Source: Acinetobacter calcoaceticus DSM 30006 = CIP 81.8 (GTDB lineage Bacteria > Pseudomonadota > Gammaproteobacteria > Pseudomonadales > Moraxellaceae). From it: DNA of 64,000 nt. The notes beneath the pieces are model-generated. The model was not told the origin of the DNA. It did no database searches and saw nothing but the letters and a program-made list of their open reading frames with translations. Both the position numbers and the translations under genes were made by a program. This document shows, one piece after another, positions 18,995 to 28,016 of the stretch (the stretch's first letter is position 1; each line of letters begins with the position of its first letter). The stretch covers positions 558,145 through 622,144 of the forward strand of contig NZ_KB849780.1 of the NCBI RefSeq assembly GCF_000368965.1, read 5' to 3'.

Positions 18995-20230
18995 GTGAAA
19001 ATAGATACTTATGTTGAAGTAAAATATGGCAAGGACAACGATACAAATATTAAATATCGTGGGCTAATTCACAAGTTAACAACAACATTGTCGTTGACGC
19101 TTTTGTCATTTGGATGGTGCTCCACTGTAAATGCTGCACAGCAACAAATCGCTTTAGTGGGGACATGGACATCTATCCCTGAGGCACCGCTTGTGCAAAA
19201 ACCAAAACAAGCCAGTGAAGGTCTGTACCAGCTTAAAGTCAATAGCGATGGGACTTTAACTCCTGTTAAAGTGTTGAAAATGAAAAGTCCTTCTTGGATT
19301 GTAAAATCGAAAGATGGTCGTTTTGCATATACCACTAATGAAGAAAATGAAGGAGCAGTGACTGCATTATCGGTTCAAAACGGAAAGGTGGAGGTGTTGA
19401 ACACAGTGGATAGCCATGGTGGACATCCAACACACGCATCAATCAGTTTAGATGGTAAATTCCTGTTTGTGTCGAACTATTCAGCATTCGATAAAGGACG
19501 TGGTGGTGTGGCTGTTTTGCCAATTTTGCCAAACGGACATTTGGGTGAAATGGTTCAAAATATTGTTTTTAGCGAAGGTTCTGGTCATGTTAAAGGTCGT
19601 CAGGAGAGTGGTCATGCACATTCGACAACTTTCAGCCCAGATGGCAAGTATTTATATGCTAGCGATCTTGGAAATGACAAAGTCTATACCTTTCGTTATA
19701 ACCCGAATAAGCCTCAACCACTCGAAGCGGATAGCAGTCGAGATGTGACCTTTAAGCACGGTTCTGGCCCGCGCCATATGGTCTTTTCACCAAATGGCAA
19801 ACATGCGTACATTACCGCAGAAATGCGAAGTGAAATTGTGACATTTAACGTGCAAGATGGTCATTTGAAAAAAGTAGCTGAGCTAAAACTAATTCATGAG
19901 GACAAAACACCTGAATTTAAGAGTGCGAGTGGAATTATCCTCAGTCCAAATGGCAAATATGTGATTGCTGCCAATCGTGGTGCAGACAACAAACTTTTAG
20001 TATTTAAAATTCAACAGAATGGATTGCTAGGTAAACCAGCAGTTTATAAAGCGAATGGTATTGAACCACGGGCTTTCTCCTTCGATGCGTCTGGTAAATA
20101 CCTATATGTGACAAACGTTTTTAGTAATAACATTAGTTTATTCCGCTTTGATGCAAAAAATGGCACCTTAAAACCTGCTGGTGATGCAGCAAAAATATCA
20201 ACACCGACTGATATCAAATTTTTTAATTAA
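18995..20230 (+). CDS. Secreted lactonase-family beta-propeller protein
   Basis: The 411-residue protein belongs to the lactonase (6-phosphogluconolactonase-like, Pgl) beta-propeller family. It shows repeated propeller blades with S-x-D-G-K-x-L/Y-x-V/Y-x-x-N turns (SKDGRFAYTTNE, SLDGKFLFVSNY, SPDGKYLYASDL, SPNGKHAYIT, SPNGKYVIAANR, DASGKYLYVTNV) and the family motif SGHAHSTTFSPDG with histidines. A hydrophobic segment about 28-45 ending in VNAA looks like a signal peptide with an unusually long hydrophilic start, so a periplasmic site is likely and a role in the pentose phosphate pathway unlikely. Start is GTG 18995 with AAGGAA ahead. Substrate unknown. Confidence 0.78.
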   Translation: MKIDTYVEVKYGKDNDTNIKYRGLIHKLTTTLSLTLLSFGWCSTVNAAQQQIALVGTWTSIPEAPLVQKPKQASEGLYQLKVNSDGTLTPVKVLKMKSPSWIVKSKDGRFAYTTNEENEGAVTALSVQNGKVEVLNTVDSHGGHPTHASISLDGKFLFVSNYSAFDKGRGGVAVLPILPNGHLGEMVQNIVFSEGSGHVKGRQESGHAHSTTFSPDGKYLYASDLGNDKVYTFRYNPNKPQPLEADSSRDVTFKHGSGPRHMVFSPNGKHAYITAEMRSEIVTFNVQDGHLKKVAELKLIHEDKTPEFKSASGIILSPNGKYVIAANRGADNKLLVFKIQQNGLLGKPAVYKANGIEPRAFSFDASGKYLYVTNVFSNNISLFRFDAKNGTLKPAGDAAKISTPTDIKFFN

Positions 20231-20272
20231 CCAGACTCATGAAACTGGCATTTCTAATGCTTGAATAAAAAG

Positions 20273-20298
20273 ACCGAGGTTTTTATCTCGGTTTTTTT
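20273..20298 (+). terminator. Rho-independent terminator after the lactonase-like gene
   Basis: Stem ACCGAG (20273-20278) with CTCGGT (20287-20292), an eight-base loop of mostly T, and a seven-T run ending at 20298. Confidence 0.82.
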
Positions 20299-20363
20299 AT
20301 GGCAATTTTTGCAAAAATGATGATTTTCCGTATGATATCAACAGCAATAATTAGTGTAGTGAA

Positions 20364-20726
20364 ATGATGAAAAAGATTTTATTGATTGCAATGAGTTTGT
20401 TCTTTGTCGGTTGTTCAGAAAAGAAGCCTTTAACACCTGAAGAGCAGTGGCATGGCTTTTGTACTAGCGTAGGAAATGCAGCGAGAAGTATTGTTTTTGA
20501 TCGTCAGCAAGCAATTGAAAAAACTCAAGCAGTTGAGCATGCAAATAAGATTGAAGATGATATTACGAAAAAATTTATTCTTAATGTTATTGAAAAAGTT
20601 TATGCAATTCCAAAAGAAGAACTGACTAAAGATTCTCAAGCACTCCAAGAAAAAGTTAGAAAGCAAGCGATGGATGAGTGTTTGGCAACACCTCATGACA
20701 AAATGCCAAAATATAAATCGTTCTAA
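20364..20726 (+). CDS. Small predicted lipoprotein of unknown function
   Basis: A 120-residue protein with a short positively charged N-terminus, hydrophobic core and lipobox FVGC (acylated C17), so probably membrane anchored. The mature part has two further cysteines (in GFCTSVG and DECLATP) that could form a disulfide, and is mostly helical and charged. I do not recognise a family. It sits alone between the lactonase-like gene and acnB on the same strand; a terminator before it suggests its own promoter (about 20300-20360). No clear ribosome site is seen ahead of the ATG at 20364. Confidence 0.7.
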   Translation: MMKKILLIAMSLFFVGCSEKKPLTPEEQWHGFCTSVGNAARSIVFDRQQAIEKTQAVEHANKIEDDITKKFILNVIEKVYAIPKEELTKDSQALQEKVRKQAMDECLATPHDKMPKYKSF

Positions 20727-20736
20727 TTGAGTACGG

Positions 20737-20907
20737 TTATTGAATTTCCTCTGATGTAAGGCTTTTTTGCTTAAAAATAGCCCAGATTTGGCTAATTCGC
20801 TCATTATTTGCACATGGGTATTTAGATACAAAATAATGGGCATCACGGAGAAACACCCCGTTTTCATTAACTTTTACCTTGAACTCTAGTAAACTTTTGT
20901 AGTCCAT
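20737..20907 (-). CDS. Possible 56-residue protein opposite the acnB leader
   Basis: An open frame on the minus strand fills the gap before acnB. From the internal ATG at 20907 it gives 56 residues with a mixed, protein-like composition (EFKVKVNENGVFLRD, KYPCANNERISQIW). The longer version starting at 20976 would overlap acnB and is hydrophobic at first. No convincing ribosome site is seen, no family is recognised, and it may be chance. Confidence 0.3.
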   Translation of the reverse strand: MDYKSLLEFKVKVNENGVFLRDAHYFVSKYPCANNERISQIWAIFKQKSLTSEEIQ

Positions 20908-20977
20908 ATTACTTGTGAAGCTTTTTAAGAAAGCTGGAATTTGCAAGTAATTTTTCAAAAAAAGAGGAATGAACACC

Positions 20978-23617
20978 GTGCTAGAAGCTTACCGCCAACA
21001 CGTTGAAGAACGTGCCGCACTCGGAGTCCCACCGAAGCCACTTGATGATGCTCAAACAGCTCAGCTTGTTGAACTATTAAAAAATCCACCAGCAGGCGAA
21101 GAAGCGTTCTTGGTTGATTTGCTTGAAAACCGTGTTCCTGCAGGTGTTGACCAAGCAGCTTACGTAAAGGCAGCGTTCTTGGCAGCAATTGCAAAAGGCG
21201 AAGCAACTTCACCACTCGTTTCTAAAGAGCGTGCAGTTTACTTACTTGGCACCATGCTTGGTGGTTATAACGTAGCACCACTTGTTGAGCTTCTTGACAA
21301 TGCTGAACTTGCAAGCCTAGCTGCTGAAGCGTTGAAGAAAACACTTCTTGTATTTGATGCATTCCATGACGTAGCAGATAAAGCAAAAGCGGGTAATGCC
21401 AATGCTAAAGCTGTTTTACAATCTTGGGCAGACGCAGAATGGTTCACAAGCCGTCCTGACGTTCCAGAAGAAATTAAAATCACTGTGTTCAAAGTAACTG
21501 GTGAGACAAATACTGATGACTTGTCTCCAGCACAAGATGCTTGGAGCCGTCCAGATATCCCATTACACGCAAATGCAATGTTGAAAAACGAGCGTGATGG
21601 TATCAATCCTGAAAAACCAGGTGAAGTTGGTCCATTAAACCAAATCAAAGAACTCATCGCGAAAGGCAACCAAGTTGCTTATGTTGGTGACGTTGTTGGT
21701 ACAGGTTCTTCACGTAAATCTGCAACTAACTCTGTACTTTGGTTCTTCGGTGACGAACTTCCACACATTCCAAATAAAAAAGATGGTGGTGTGTGCTTAG
21801 GTTCTAAAATCGCTCCAATTTTCTTTAATACAATGGAAGATGCAGGTGCATTACCTGTAGAAATCGACGTTGCTAACATGAACATGGGCGACGAAGTTGT
21901 ATTGAAAATTGACCACGCTGCTGCAAAAGTTACTGCTTTTAAAGATGGCGTACAAATTTCAGAAGCAGAACTTAAAACTCCAGTACTTTTAGACGAAGTA
22001 CGTGCTGGTGGTCGTATTAACTTGATCATTGGTCGTGGTTTAACAACTAAAGCACGTGAAGAATTAGGTCTTGAACCTTCTACATTGTTCCGTACACCTG
22101 TACAACCTGCTGACACTGGCAAAGGCTTCACGCAAGCTCAGAAAATGGTTGGCCGTGCATGTGGTTTAGCTGAAGGTCAAGGTATTCGTCCGGGTACTTA
22201 CTGTGAACCTAAGATGACTACAGTTGGTTCTCAAGATACAACTGGTCCAATGACTCGTGACGAGTTAAAAGACTTAGCGTGCTTGGGCTTCTCTGCTGAC
22301 TTGGTAATGCAGTCTTTCTGTCACACTGCTGCATATCCAAAACCAGTTGACGTAACAACTCACCATACATTACCTGACTTCATCATGAACCGTGGTGGTG
22401 TATCTTTACGTCCAGGTGACGGTATTATCCACTCTTGGTTAAACCGTATGTTACTTCCAGATACAGTTGGTACTGGTGGTGACTCACATACACGTTTCCC
22501 AATTGGTATCTCTTTCCCTGCGGGTTCTGGTCTTGTTGCGTTCGCAGCTGCAACTGGTGTTATGCCACTTGATATGCCAGAGTCTGTACTTGTTAAGTTC
22601 AAAGGTAAAATGCAACCTGGTATCACTTTACGTGACCTTGTACATGCAATTCCTTACTACGCGATTCAAGCGGGTGACTTAACTGTAGAGAAGAAAGGTA
22701 AGAAAAACATCTTCTCTGGTCGTATCCTTGAGATCGATTTGTCAGAAATGGAAAATGACTTGACTGTTGAGCAAGCATTCGAACTTTCTGATGCATCTGC
22801 TGAACGTTCTGCTGCTGGTTGTTCAATCACACTTTCTGAAGAGAAAGTTGCTGAATACTTACGTTCTAACATCACCATGTTGAAGTGGATGATCGCAGAA
22901 GGTTATGGCGATGCTCGTACAATGGCGCGCCGTGCTGAAAACATGCAGAAGTGGTTAGATAACCCAAGCCTGTTAAAAGCTGATGCTGATGCTGAATACT
23001 TAAAAGTTTACGAAATCGATCTTGCTGACATCAAAGAACCAATTCTTTGCTGCCCGAACGATCCAGATGACGCTAAACTTCTTTCTGACGTTCAAGGCGA
23101 CAAGATTGATGAAGTATTCATCGGTTCTTGTATGACTAACATCGGTCACTTCCGTGCAGCTGGTCAGTTACTTGACAAAGTACCTAGTGGTTCATTGTCT
23201 ACTCGTTTATGGTTGGCTCCACCAACACGTATGGACGAGCACCAATTGATGGAAGAAGGCTTATACAACATCTATGGTCGTGCTGGTGCGCGTACTGAGA
23301 TGCCAGGTTGTTCACTTTGTATGGGTAACCAAGCACGTGTAGCACCGAACACAACATGTGTATCGACTTCTACTCGTAACTTCCCGAACCGTTTAGGTCA
23401 AGGTGCAAACGTTTACTTAGCATCTGCTGAGCTTGCATCTGTAGCTGCGGTTCTTGGTAAATTACCAAGCCCAGAAGAATATCAACAGTACGCGTCGCAA
23501 ATCGACAGCGCTTCTGCTGAGATTTACAAATACTTAAACTTCGACAAGATGAGCGAATATACTAAAGAAGCTGATCAAGTTGATACTAAGAAAATCTCTG
23601 CTGCTCAATTGACTTAA
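20978..23617 (+). CDS. acnB: AcnB, aconitate hydratase B / 2-methylisocitrate dehydratase
   Basis: AcnB interconverts citrate and isocitrate in the citric acid cycle and also acts on 2-methylisocitrate in the propionate route. The 879-residue protein has the AcnB order: N-terminal HEAT-like domain (LEAYRQHVEERAA, NPPAGEEAFLVDLLENRVPAGV), swivel domain (VFKVTGETNTDDLSPA, GTGSSRKSATNSV), and the catalytic domains with cluster cysteines in GSCMTNIGHFRAAG and MPGCSLCMGNQARV. GTG 20978 is preferred: AGAGGA (20963-20968) lies 9 bases before it and the product starts like E. coli AcnB (MLEEYRKHV). The ATG at 20969 touches the ribosome site. Codon use is that of a strongly expressed gene. Confidence 0.96.
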   Translation: MLEAYRQHVEERAALGVPPKPLDDAQTAQLVELLKNPPAGEEAFLVDLLENRVPAGVDQAAYVKAAFLAAIAKGEATSPLVSKERAVYLLGTMLGGYNVAPLVELLDNAELASLAAEALKKTLLVFDAFHDVADKAKAGNANAKAVLQSWADAEWFTSRPDVPEEIKITVFKVTGETNTDDLSPAQDAWSRPDIPLHANAMLKNERDGINPEKPGEVGPLNQIKELIAKGNQVAYVGDVVGTGSSRKSATNSVLWFFGDELPHIPNKKDGGVCLGSKIAPIFFNTMEDAGALPVEIDVANMNMGDEVVLKIDHAAAKVTAFKDGVQISEAELKTPVLLDEVRAGGRINLIIGRGLTTKAREELGLEPSTLFRTPVQPADTGKGFTQAQKMVGRACGLAEGQGIRPGTYCEPKMTTVGSQDTTGPMTRDELKDLACLGFSADLVMQSFCHTAAYPKPVDVTTHHTLPDFIMNRGGVSLRPGDGIIHSWLNRMLLPDTVGTGGDSHTRFPIGISFPAGSGLVAFAAATGVMPLDMPESVLVKFKGKMQPGITLRDLVHAIPYYAIQAGDLTVEKKGKKNIFSGRILEIDLSEMENDLTVEQAFELSDASAERSAAGCSITLSEEKVAEYLRSNITMLKWMIAEGYGDARTMARRAENMQKWLDNPSLLKADADAEYLKVYEIDLADIKEPILCCPNDPDDAKLLSDVQGDKIDEVFIGSCMTNIGHFRAAGQLLDKVPSGSLSTRLWLAPPTRMDEHQLMEEGLYNIYGRAGARTEMPGCSLCMGNQARVAPNTTCVSTSTRNFPNRLGQGANVYLASAELASVAAVLGKLPSPEEYQQYASQIDSASAEIYKYLNFDKMSEYTKEADQVDTKKISAAQLT

Positions 23618-23631
23618 TTTGTTGATTTAGC

Positions 23632-23667
23632 AAAAAATAAGGGCTGAGTAATCAGTCCTTATTTTTT
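23632..23667 (+). terminator. Rho-independent terminator of acnB
   Basis: Stem built from AAAAATAAGG (23634-23643) and CCTTATTTTT (23657-23666) with an internal GCT/AGT extension and small loop, ending in a run of T. It separates acnB from the ATPase-nuclease gene. Confidence 0.8.
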
Positions 23668-23731
23668 ATTTAATTATTTGAAAAAAAATTAAAAATAAGA
23701 TAAAAAGATATAAATAATTAGGAAAATATTC

Positions 23732-25837
23732 ATGGATAATAAAACTATAAGAGCTAGTTTATTGGGTGATCAAATAGCGGAAAATGATAAGTTTAATCTT
23801 AGTATTAATTTTATTGAAACTGCAGCATATAGAACAATCATAGAATCTAAAGATGCTACAGTTGTGATTGGACGAAGAGGCACAGGTAAAAGTGCTATTT
23901 TCTATAAACTCCATGAAGTATGGCGTCAGCAGAAAAATTATACGATTGCAATTTCACCTGAAGATCAAGAAACAATTTTTTTTAGAAGAATTTTTTCATT
24001 CTTTAATGTTAATTACTCAACAGCTAGAGCTGCTGCAAAAATATTCATTAAATATGGATTCTATTTAGAAATATTAAGTTCATTTTCGAAAGATTATAAG
24101 TTGAAAGATATCTGTAATAGTGATTTAGTCATTTTCAAAGAGTTAACTGAATGGCAGAAATATAATCAGAATAGCTTTTTTATGAGATTGGCTCTGAAAA
24201 TGCAGGATACTTTAAAAAATTATAAAGATCCTGAATTAGCTTTAGGATTATTAAGTACTGATTTGAAATTGCAGGATTTTGAAAAATTTATAGAAAAGAA
24301 TATTGTTACTAAACGAAATAACATATGTATTTTAGTAGATAAATTAGATGAAGGTTATGAAAATGATGAGATAGGTGCGGCAATAGTTTCTGGTACGATT
24401 CTATCAGGTGTTGAATTAAATAAAAAATTTGAAAAATTAAGAGTTATTATATTTCAAAGAGATAATATTATTCGTTCAGTAGCTCGCTATGATGATGATT
24501 ATACAAGAAATATTGAAGGTGAGTTGATTCGTATACATTGGGATGTTAGACAGCTCTTTAACTTAGTTACGAAGAGGATTAATTCTAGTTTAAATCTTAA
24601 TCTAGAAAATTCAAGAAAGATATGGGATCGTATCGCTATTGATCAAGGACTTGGTAATGAGCTTAAAGGTGAAGAAGGTTTTAAAAAATGTTTACAATTT
24701 ACGTTGTATAGACCTAGAGATATAATTTCATTATTAAATAAAGCTTTCTATCAGTGTTTATCCGAAGATAGAAGTAACTTGATTATGCGTGATATTGAAG
24801 CTGCAGCTAAATTAATTTCTAAAGCTAGGTTAGATGATCTTCAAAAAGAATATTATGCAATATTTCCATCGATAAAACCTGCTGTAAATGCATTTATGGG
24901 TACAACATCCAAAATGTCTGTCAATGAGATGTTGCAAACAGTCGAAAGTTACTTTAATTCAGGGGTTAGTTTTAACGAGAAAGAAAAACTAGATTATAGT
25001 GTTTTAAACTCTTCAGGTGTTTTGCGATCATTATACAGTGTTGGTTTTGTTGGAATATACGATAGCCAAAGTAGTATTTTTACTTTCTGTCACGATGGAA
25101 GAAACCCAGATAGAGAGTTTAGGGATAATGATAATGTATTAATTCATCCCTGTTACTGGATTGCATTGAATCTTTCTAAAAATGCTTTATCTCCTGATGA
25201 TGCCGAACAGATAAATGATGAATACGAAATCGAAGTAACATCCTTGGCACCGCAATTAAGATCACAGAAAATAGGTGAGCTTACCTCAGCACTAGGAAAT
25301 ATAAAAGATGGTATTAATGATGCACCAGAATTCGAACAATGGTGTTTTAATGTACTAAAATTGATTTTTAGTTCGCATCTAGATAATTTTAATTTGCATC
25401 CAAATGGAGCTGCCACTCAGCGTAGAGATGTTATAGCTACTAATTTAGAAATATCTACAGTATGGAAGCGTATTAGAGTAGATTATGACGTGCGCCATGT
25501 AATATTTGAAGTAAAGAACTATAAAGATATAGGTTCAGATGAATATAGACAAATGGCCTCATATTTAAATAAAAACTATGGAAAATTAGGTTTTATAATT
25601 ACAAAAAGTGATTTAAACGAACCTAAAAAAGGGGTGGAGTTAGATTGGTGTAAAGAAATGTACAATACTCAAAATAAATTAATAATCAAATTAAATGCTA
25701 AATTTTTAGCGGGTATTTTGAGTAAGTTGAGAAATCCAGAAAAATATGATGTGATCGATAAGTCTTTTGCCAAACTTCTGGATACTTATGAAACCCAATA
25801 TTTATCCCAAAAATCGACTAGAAAGAATAGCAAATAG
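23732..25837 (+). CDS. P-loop ATPase (Sll1717-like) fused to a C-terminal PD-(D/E)XK nuclease domain; candidate defence protein
   Basis: A 701-residue two-part protein. Residues 1-480: P-loop ATPase with Walker A GRRGTGKS (47-54), Walker B ICILVDKLDE (198-207), a sensor-like RVIIFQRDN (237-245) and LYRPRDIISLLN (325-336), the pattern I associate with the Sll1717/KAP-like ATPase group. Residues about 530-665: restriction-type nuclease fold with E535, D566 in QRRDVIA, the E593-V-K595 core and the QMASYL helix (607-612), as in Mrr-like enzymes. The ATPase part would sense or power and the nuclease cut DNA; this is inference. It stands alone between acnB and a transporter, is much more AT-rich than acnB, and has codon use unlike its neighbours, so it was probably acquired. 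Native target unknown. Confidence 0.75.
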   Translation: MDNKTIRASLLGDQIAENDKFNLSINFIETAAYRTIIESKDATVVIGRRGTGKSAIFYKLHEVWRQQKNYTIAISPEDQETIFFRRIFSFFNVNYSTARAAAKIFIKYGFYLEILSSFSKDYKLKDICNSDLVIFKELTEWQKYNQNSFFMRLALKMQDTLKNYKDPELALGLLSTDLKLQDFEKFIEKNIVTKRNNICILVDKLDEGYENDEIGAAIVSGTILSGVELNKKFEKLRVIIFQRDNIIRSVARYDDDYTRNIEGELIRIHWDVRQLFNLVTKRINSSLNLNLENSRKIWDRIAIDQGLGNELKGEEGFKKCLQFTLYRPRDIISLLNKAFYQCLSEDRSNLIMRDIEAAAKLISKARLDDLQKEYYAIFPSIKPAVNAFMGTTSKMSVNEMLQTVESYFNSGVSFNEKEKLDYSVLNSSGVLRSLYSVGFVGIYDSQSSIFTFCHDGRNPDREFRDNDNVLIHPCYWIALNLSKNALSPDDAEQINDEYEIEVTSLAPQLRSQKIGELTSALGNIKDGINDAPEFEQWCFNVLKLIFSSHLDNFNLHPNGAATQRRDVIATNLEISTVWKRIRVDYDVRHVIFEVKNYKDIGSDEYRQMASYLNKNYGKLGFIITKSDLNEPKKGVELDWCKEMYNTQNKLIIKLNAKFLAGILSKLRNPEKYDVIDKSFAKLLDTYETQYLSQKSTRKNSK

Positions 25838-25838
25838 A

Positions 25839-25882
25839 ATTTTTGTGATGGTTTGCTATTTAAAGTGAACCATCACAAAAAT
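25839..25882. terminator. Bidirectional hairpin between converging genes
   Basis: Perfect 15-bp stem (25839-25853 with 25868-25882; core TTTTGTGATGGTT / AACCATCACAAAA) and a 14-base loop. It lies between the stop of the ATPase-nuclease gene and that of the DASS transporter and carries T runs inside the stem on both strands. Confidence 0.65.
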
Positions 25883-25887
25883 ATTAA

Positions 25888-27345
25888 TCACCAATAACCC
25901 AGCACTTTCCACCAAAGTCCGCCAATTACTACAAAAATAATGATATTAACCACGCTCATGACAAAGCCAGCTTTCCACCATTCACCCAGAGTGGTGTAAC
26001 CCGAACCGAACACTACTGGGGAAGTGCCAGTCGCATAATGGGTTAATGTCATCATAATACTTGAAGCCGCTGCCATCATTAAGGCAAATAACATTGGCGG
26101 TGCACCGAGTGCAAGCCCAGCCGTATAAAAAGCAGCAAACATCGCGGTAATATGTGCCGTAGTGCTAGCAAACATATAATGTGCATACAAATAAGCCAGC
26201 ATTAACAATAAACAAGCAGGCATCCAGCTTAGACCTAAATGACCAATACTAGTTTCTAAAACACCCGAGAACCACGTGATTAAACCCAATTTATTTAAAT
26301 AAGTCGCCATCATCACTAATGCTGCGAACCAAGTAATAGTATCCCACGCATTCTTTTGAGTCAGAATATCATCCCAAGTCAGCACACCTGTAAGTAGCAA
26401 TAATCCTAAACCAATAAAAGCAGTCGTCGTTGGGTCAACAGCCCAAGCAGAGCCAAAAATCATGGCAGGAATACCCGCCCATAGCATCAATAAAATACCG
26501 AATACACCAAGCATGATGATTTCATTTTTACTGACAGGTCCCATTTCTTTTAATTTAGTTTTAGCAAACTGAGCTGCATTAGGTGTTTCTTTGACTTCGG
26601 GTGGATACATCAAATACATAATCAAAGGCATGATGATTAAAGCAATTAATCCTGGTAGTAACATCGCCAGTGCCCAAGTGCTCCAACTTAAAGAAATTTC
26701 ACTATTAGTAGCCTTTGCCACTAAATCAACTACTAATGGATTGGGGGCAGTTGCTGTAATGAACATTGCAGAGGTAATCGGGTTGGCTTGGTAGTTAACC
26801 AATGATAAGTATTTTCCCATCCGACCTTCAGTGCCTTTAGCAGGATCGGAGTCATAACTAGTAGAAATTGCCAGTACAATCGGGTGAATAATTCCACCAC
26901 CACGTGCCGTATTGCTGGGTGTTACAGGGGCGAGAATGAGTTCGGAAAGCACCATGCTATAGCCAATACCAATGGTTTTTTTGCCCCAAACTGCGATAAA
27001 TAAATAGCCTAACCGTGCACCCAATCCAGTTTTTTGCAAACCTTTAGAGATCATGATGGAAATACCAATCAACCAGATTAGGGGATTTGCAAAGCTACTA
27101 AGGGCATCTTGAATGGCTCCACTTGGGCTGTCATTGGTAACACCTGTCACAGCGACTAAGGTGATAGCAATAATCGCAATTGCACCAATTGGCATAGCTT
27201 TACCGATAATTGCGGCAATCACACCTACAAACATCGCTAATAAATGCCATGCATCAGGATCAACACCTGCGGGTACAGGAATCACAAACCAGATTAACAA
27301 TGTAATAAATAAAGAAATAAGTGTAGGGAGGGCTTTAAATCCCAT
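25888..27345 (-). CDS. DASS family anion transporter (di/tricarboxylate or sulfate type)
   Basis: A 485-residue membrane protein with about twelve helices of the divalent anion:Na+ symporter family (CitT/TtdT branch). Visible signatures: VMLLAMFVGVI-type start (DAWHLLAMFVGVIAAI), SNTARGGGIIHPI, the paired ITSAMFITATAPNP substrate loop, and a second matching repeat with TAHITAMFAAFY and MTLTHYATGTSPVVFGSG. Likely cargo is a dicarboxylate such as succinate, malate or tartrate; the exact anion cannot be read. The ATG at 27345 has AAGGGGA six bases ahead and beats the upstream in-frame start at 27366. No partner enzyme gene is adjacent. Confidence 0.85.
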   Translation of the reverse strand: MGFKALPTLISLFITLLIWFVIPVPAGVDPDAWHLLAMFVGVIAAIIGKAMPIGAIAIIAITLVAVTGVTNDSPSGAIQDALSSFANPLIWLIGISIMISKGLQKTGLGARLGYLFIAVWGKKTIGIGYSMVLSELILAPVTPSNTARGGGIIHPIVLAISTSYDSDPAKGTEGRMGKYLSLVNYQANPITSAMFITATAPNPLVVDLVAKATNSEISLSWSTWALAMLLPGLIALIIMPLIMYLMYPPEVKETPNAAQFAKTKLKEMGPVSKNEIIMLGVFGILLMLWAGIPAMIFGSAWAVDPTTTAFIGLGLLLLTGVLTWDDILTQKNAWDTITWFAALVMMATYLNKLGLITWFSGVLETSIGHLGLSWMPACLLLMLAYLYAHYMFASTTAHITAMFAAFYTAGLALGAPPMLFALMMAAASSIMMTLTHYATGTSPVVFGSGYTTLGEWWKAGFVMSVVNIIIFVVIGGLWWKVLGYW

Positions 27346-28016
27346 GTAATTTCCCCTTGTTTTCATATGTTTAAAAAAAATTTAAAGTTCTTTATGAATG
27401 AATCGCTAAAGAAATAAATATTAAAGTTCTATTATCGATTAAATGATACAAAAATTCAAAAAACTTAAAAATAACGAGTGGGAAGTACTAATTTTCATTT
27501 TAATAAAAGGGATGAAATTTTTGTGTTAAGAATTTCTTTGGTTTATTTGGTATTGTTAAGTTGTTCTGAAATTTTGGCTCTGAAATTGATTCCAAAATTA
27601 TAAATTCTCTGTATGGATATCAGCCTAATAAATAGTACCTAGTATTGTTAGTTTTAGAAAAAGCTATAAAGATATCTAATTAAATTAATATATTCTAATA
27701 CTAATTTTTAGAAAATATTAAGGATCAGAAAATAATTTATATATCTAGATTAAGATATGAAGAGTGAAAAAATTATTTAATAAAATAACTTATATATAAT
27801 TTGGGTAAAAAATAGACTTTATGAATTGTTATTTTTATTAAAAGTGTGAATTGGTTCATATTTATATTTAAAAATAATAAATATGACATGTTTTAATTTG
27901 ATATATATAAAATTAAATATAGTACTGGAAATTAACTGGTTTTTTGTTTTAAAATAATTAAACGAACTTAAAAATAATTAAAAAAAATATGGGTATTTTA
28001 TATAGGGAATTTGAGA
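27346..28016. other. Long, extremely AT-rich gap without a recognisable gene
   Basis: These 671 bases are the largest gene-free stretch in the window and visibly the most AT-rich, with many short A and T runs and stops in all frames. I see no tRNA, repeat, inverted-repeat end or strong hairpin. Promoters for the DASS transporter (leftwards) and the next small gene (rightwards) must lie here. An AGGGA ribosome site (28004-28008) ends it. Confidence 0.5.

Noticed and set aside
21265..22131. Long minus-strand open frames within acnB
   Set aside because: Frame shadows caused by the biased codon use of a highly expressed gene; no ribosome sites or family match.
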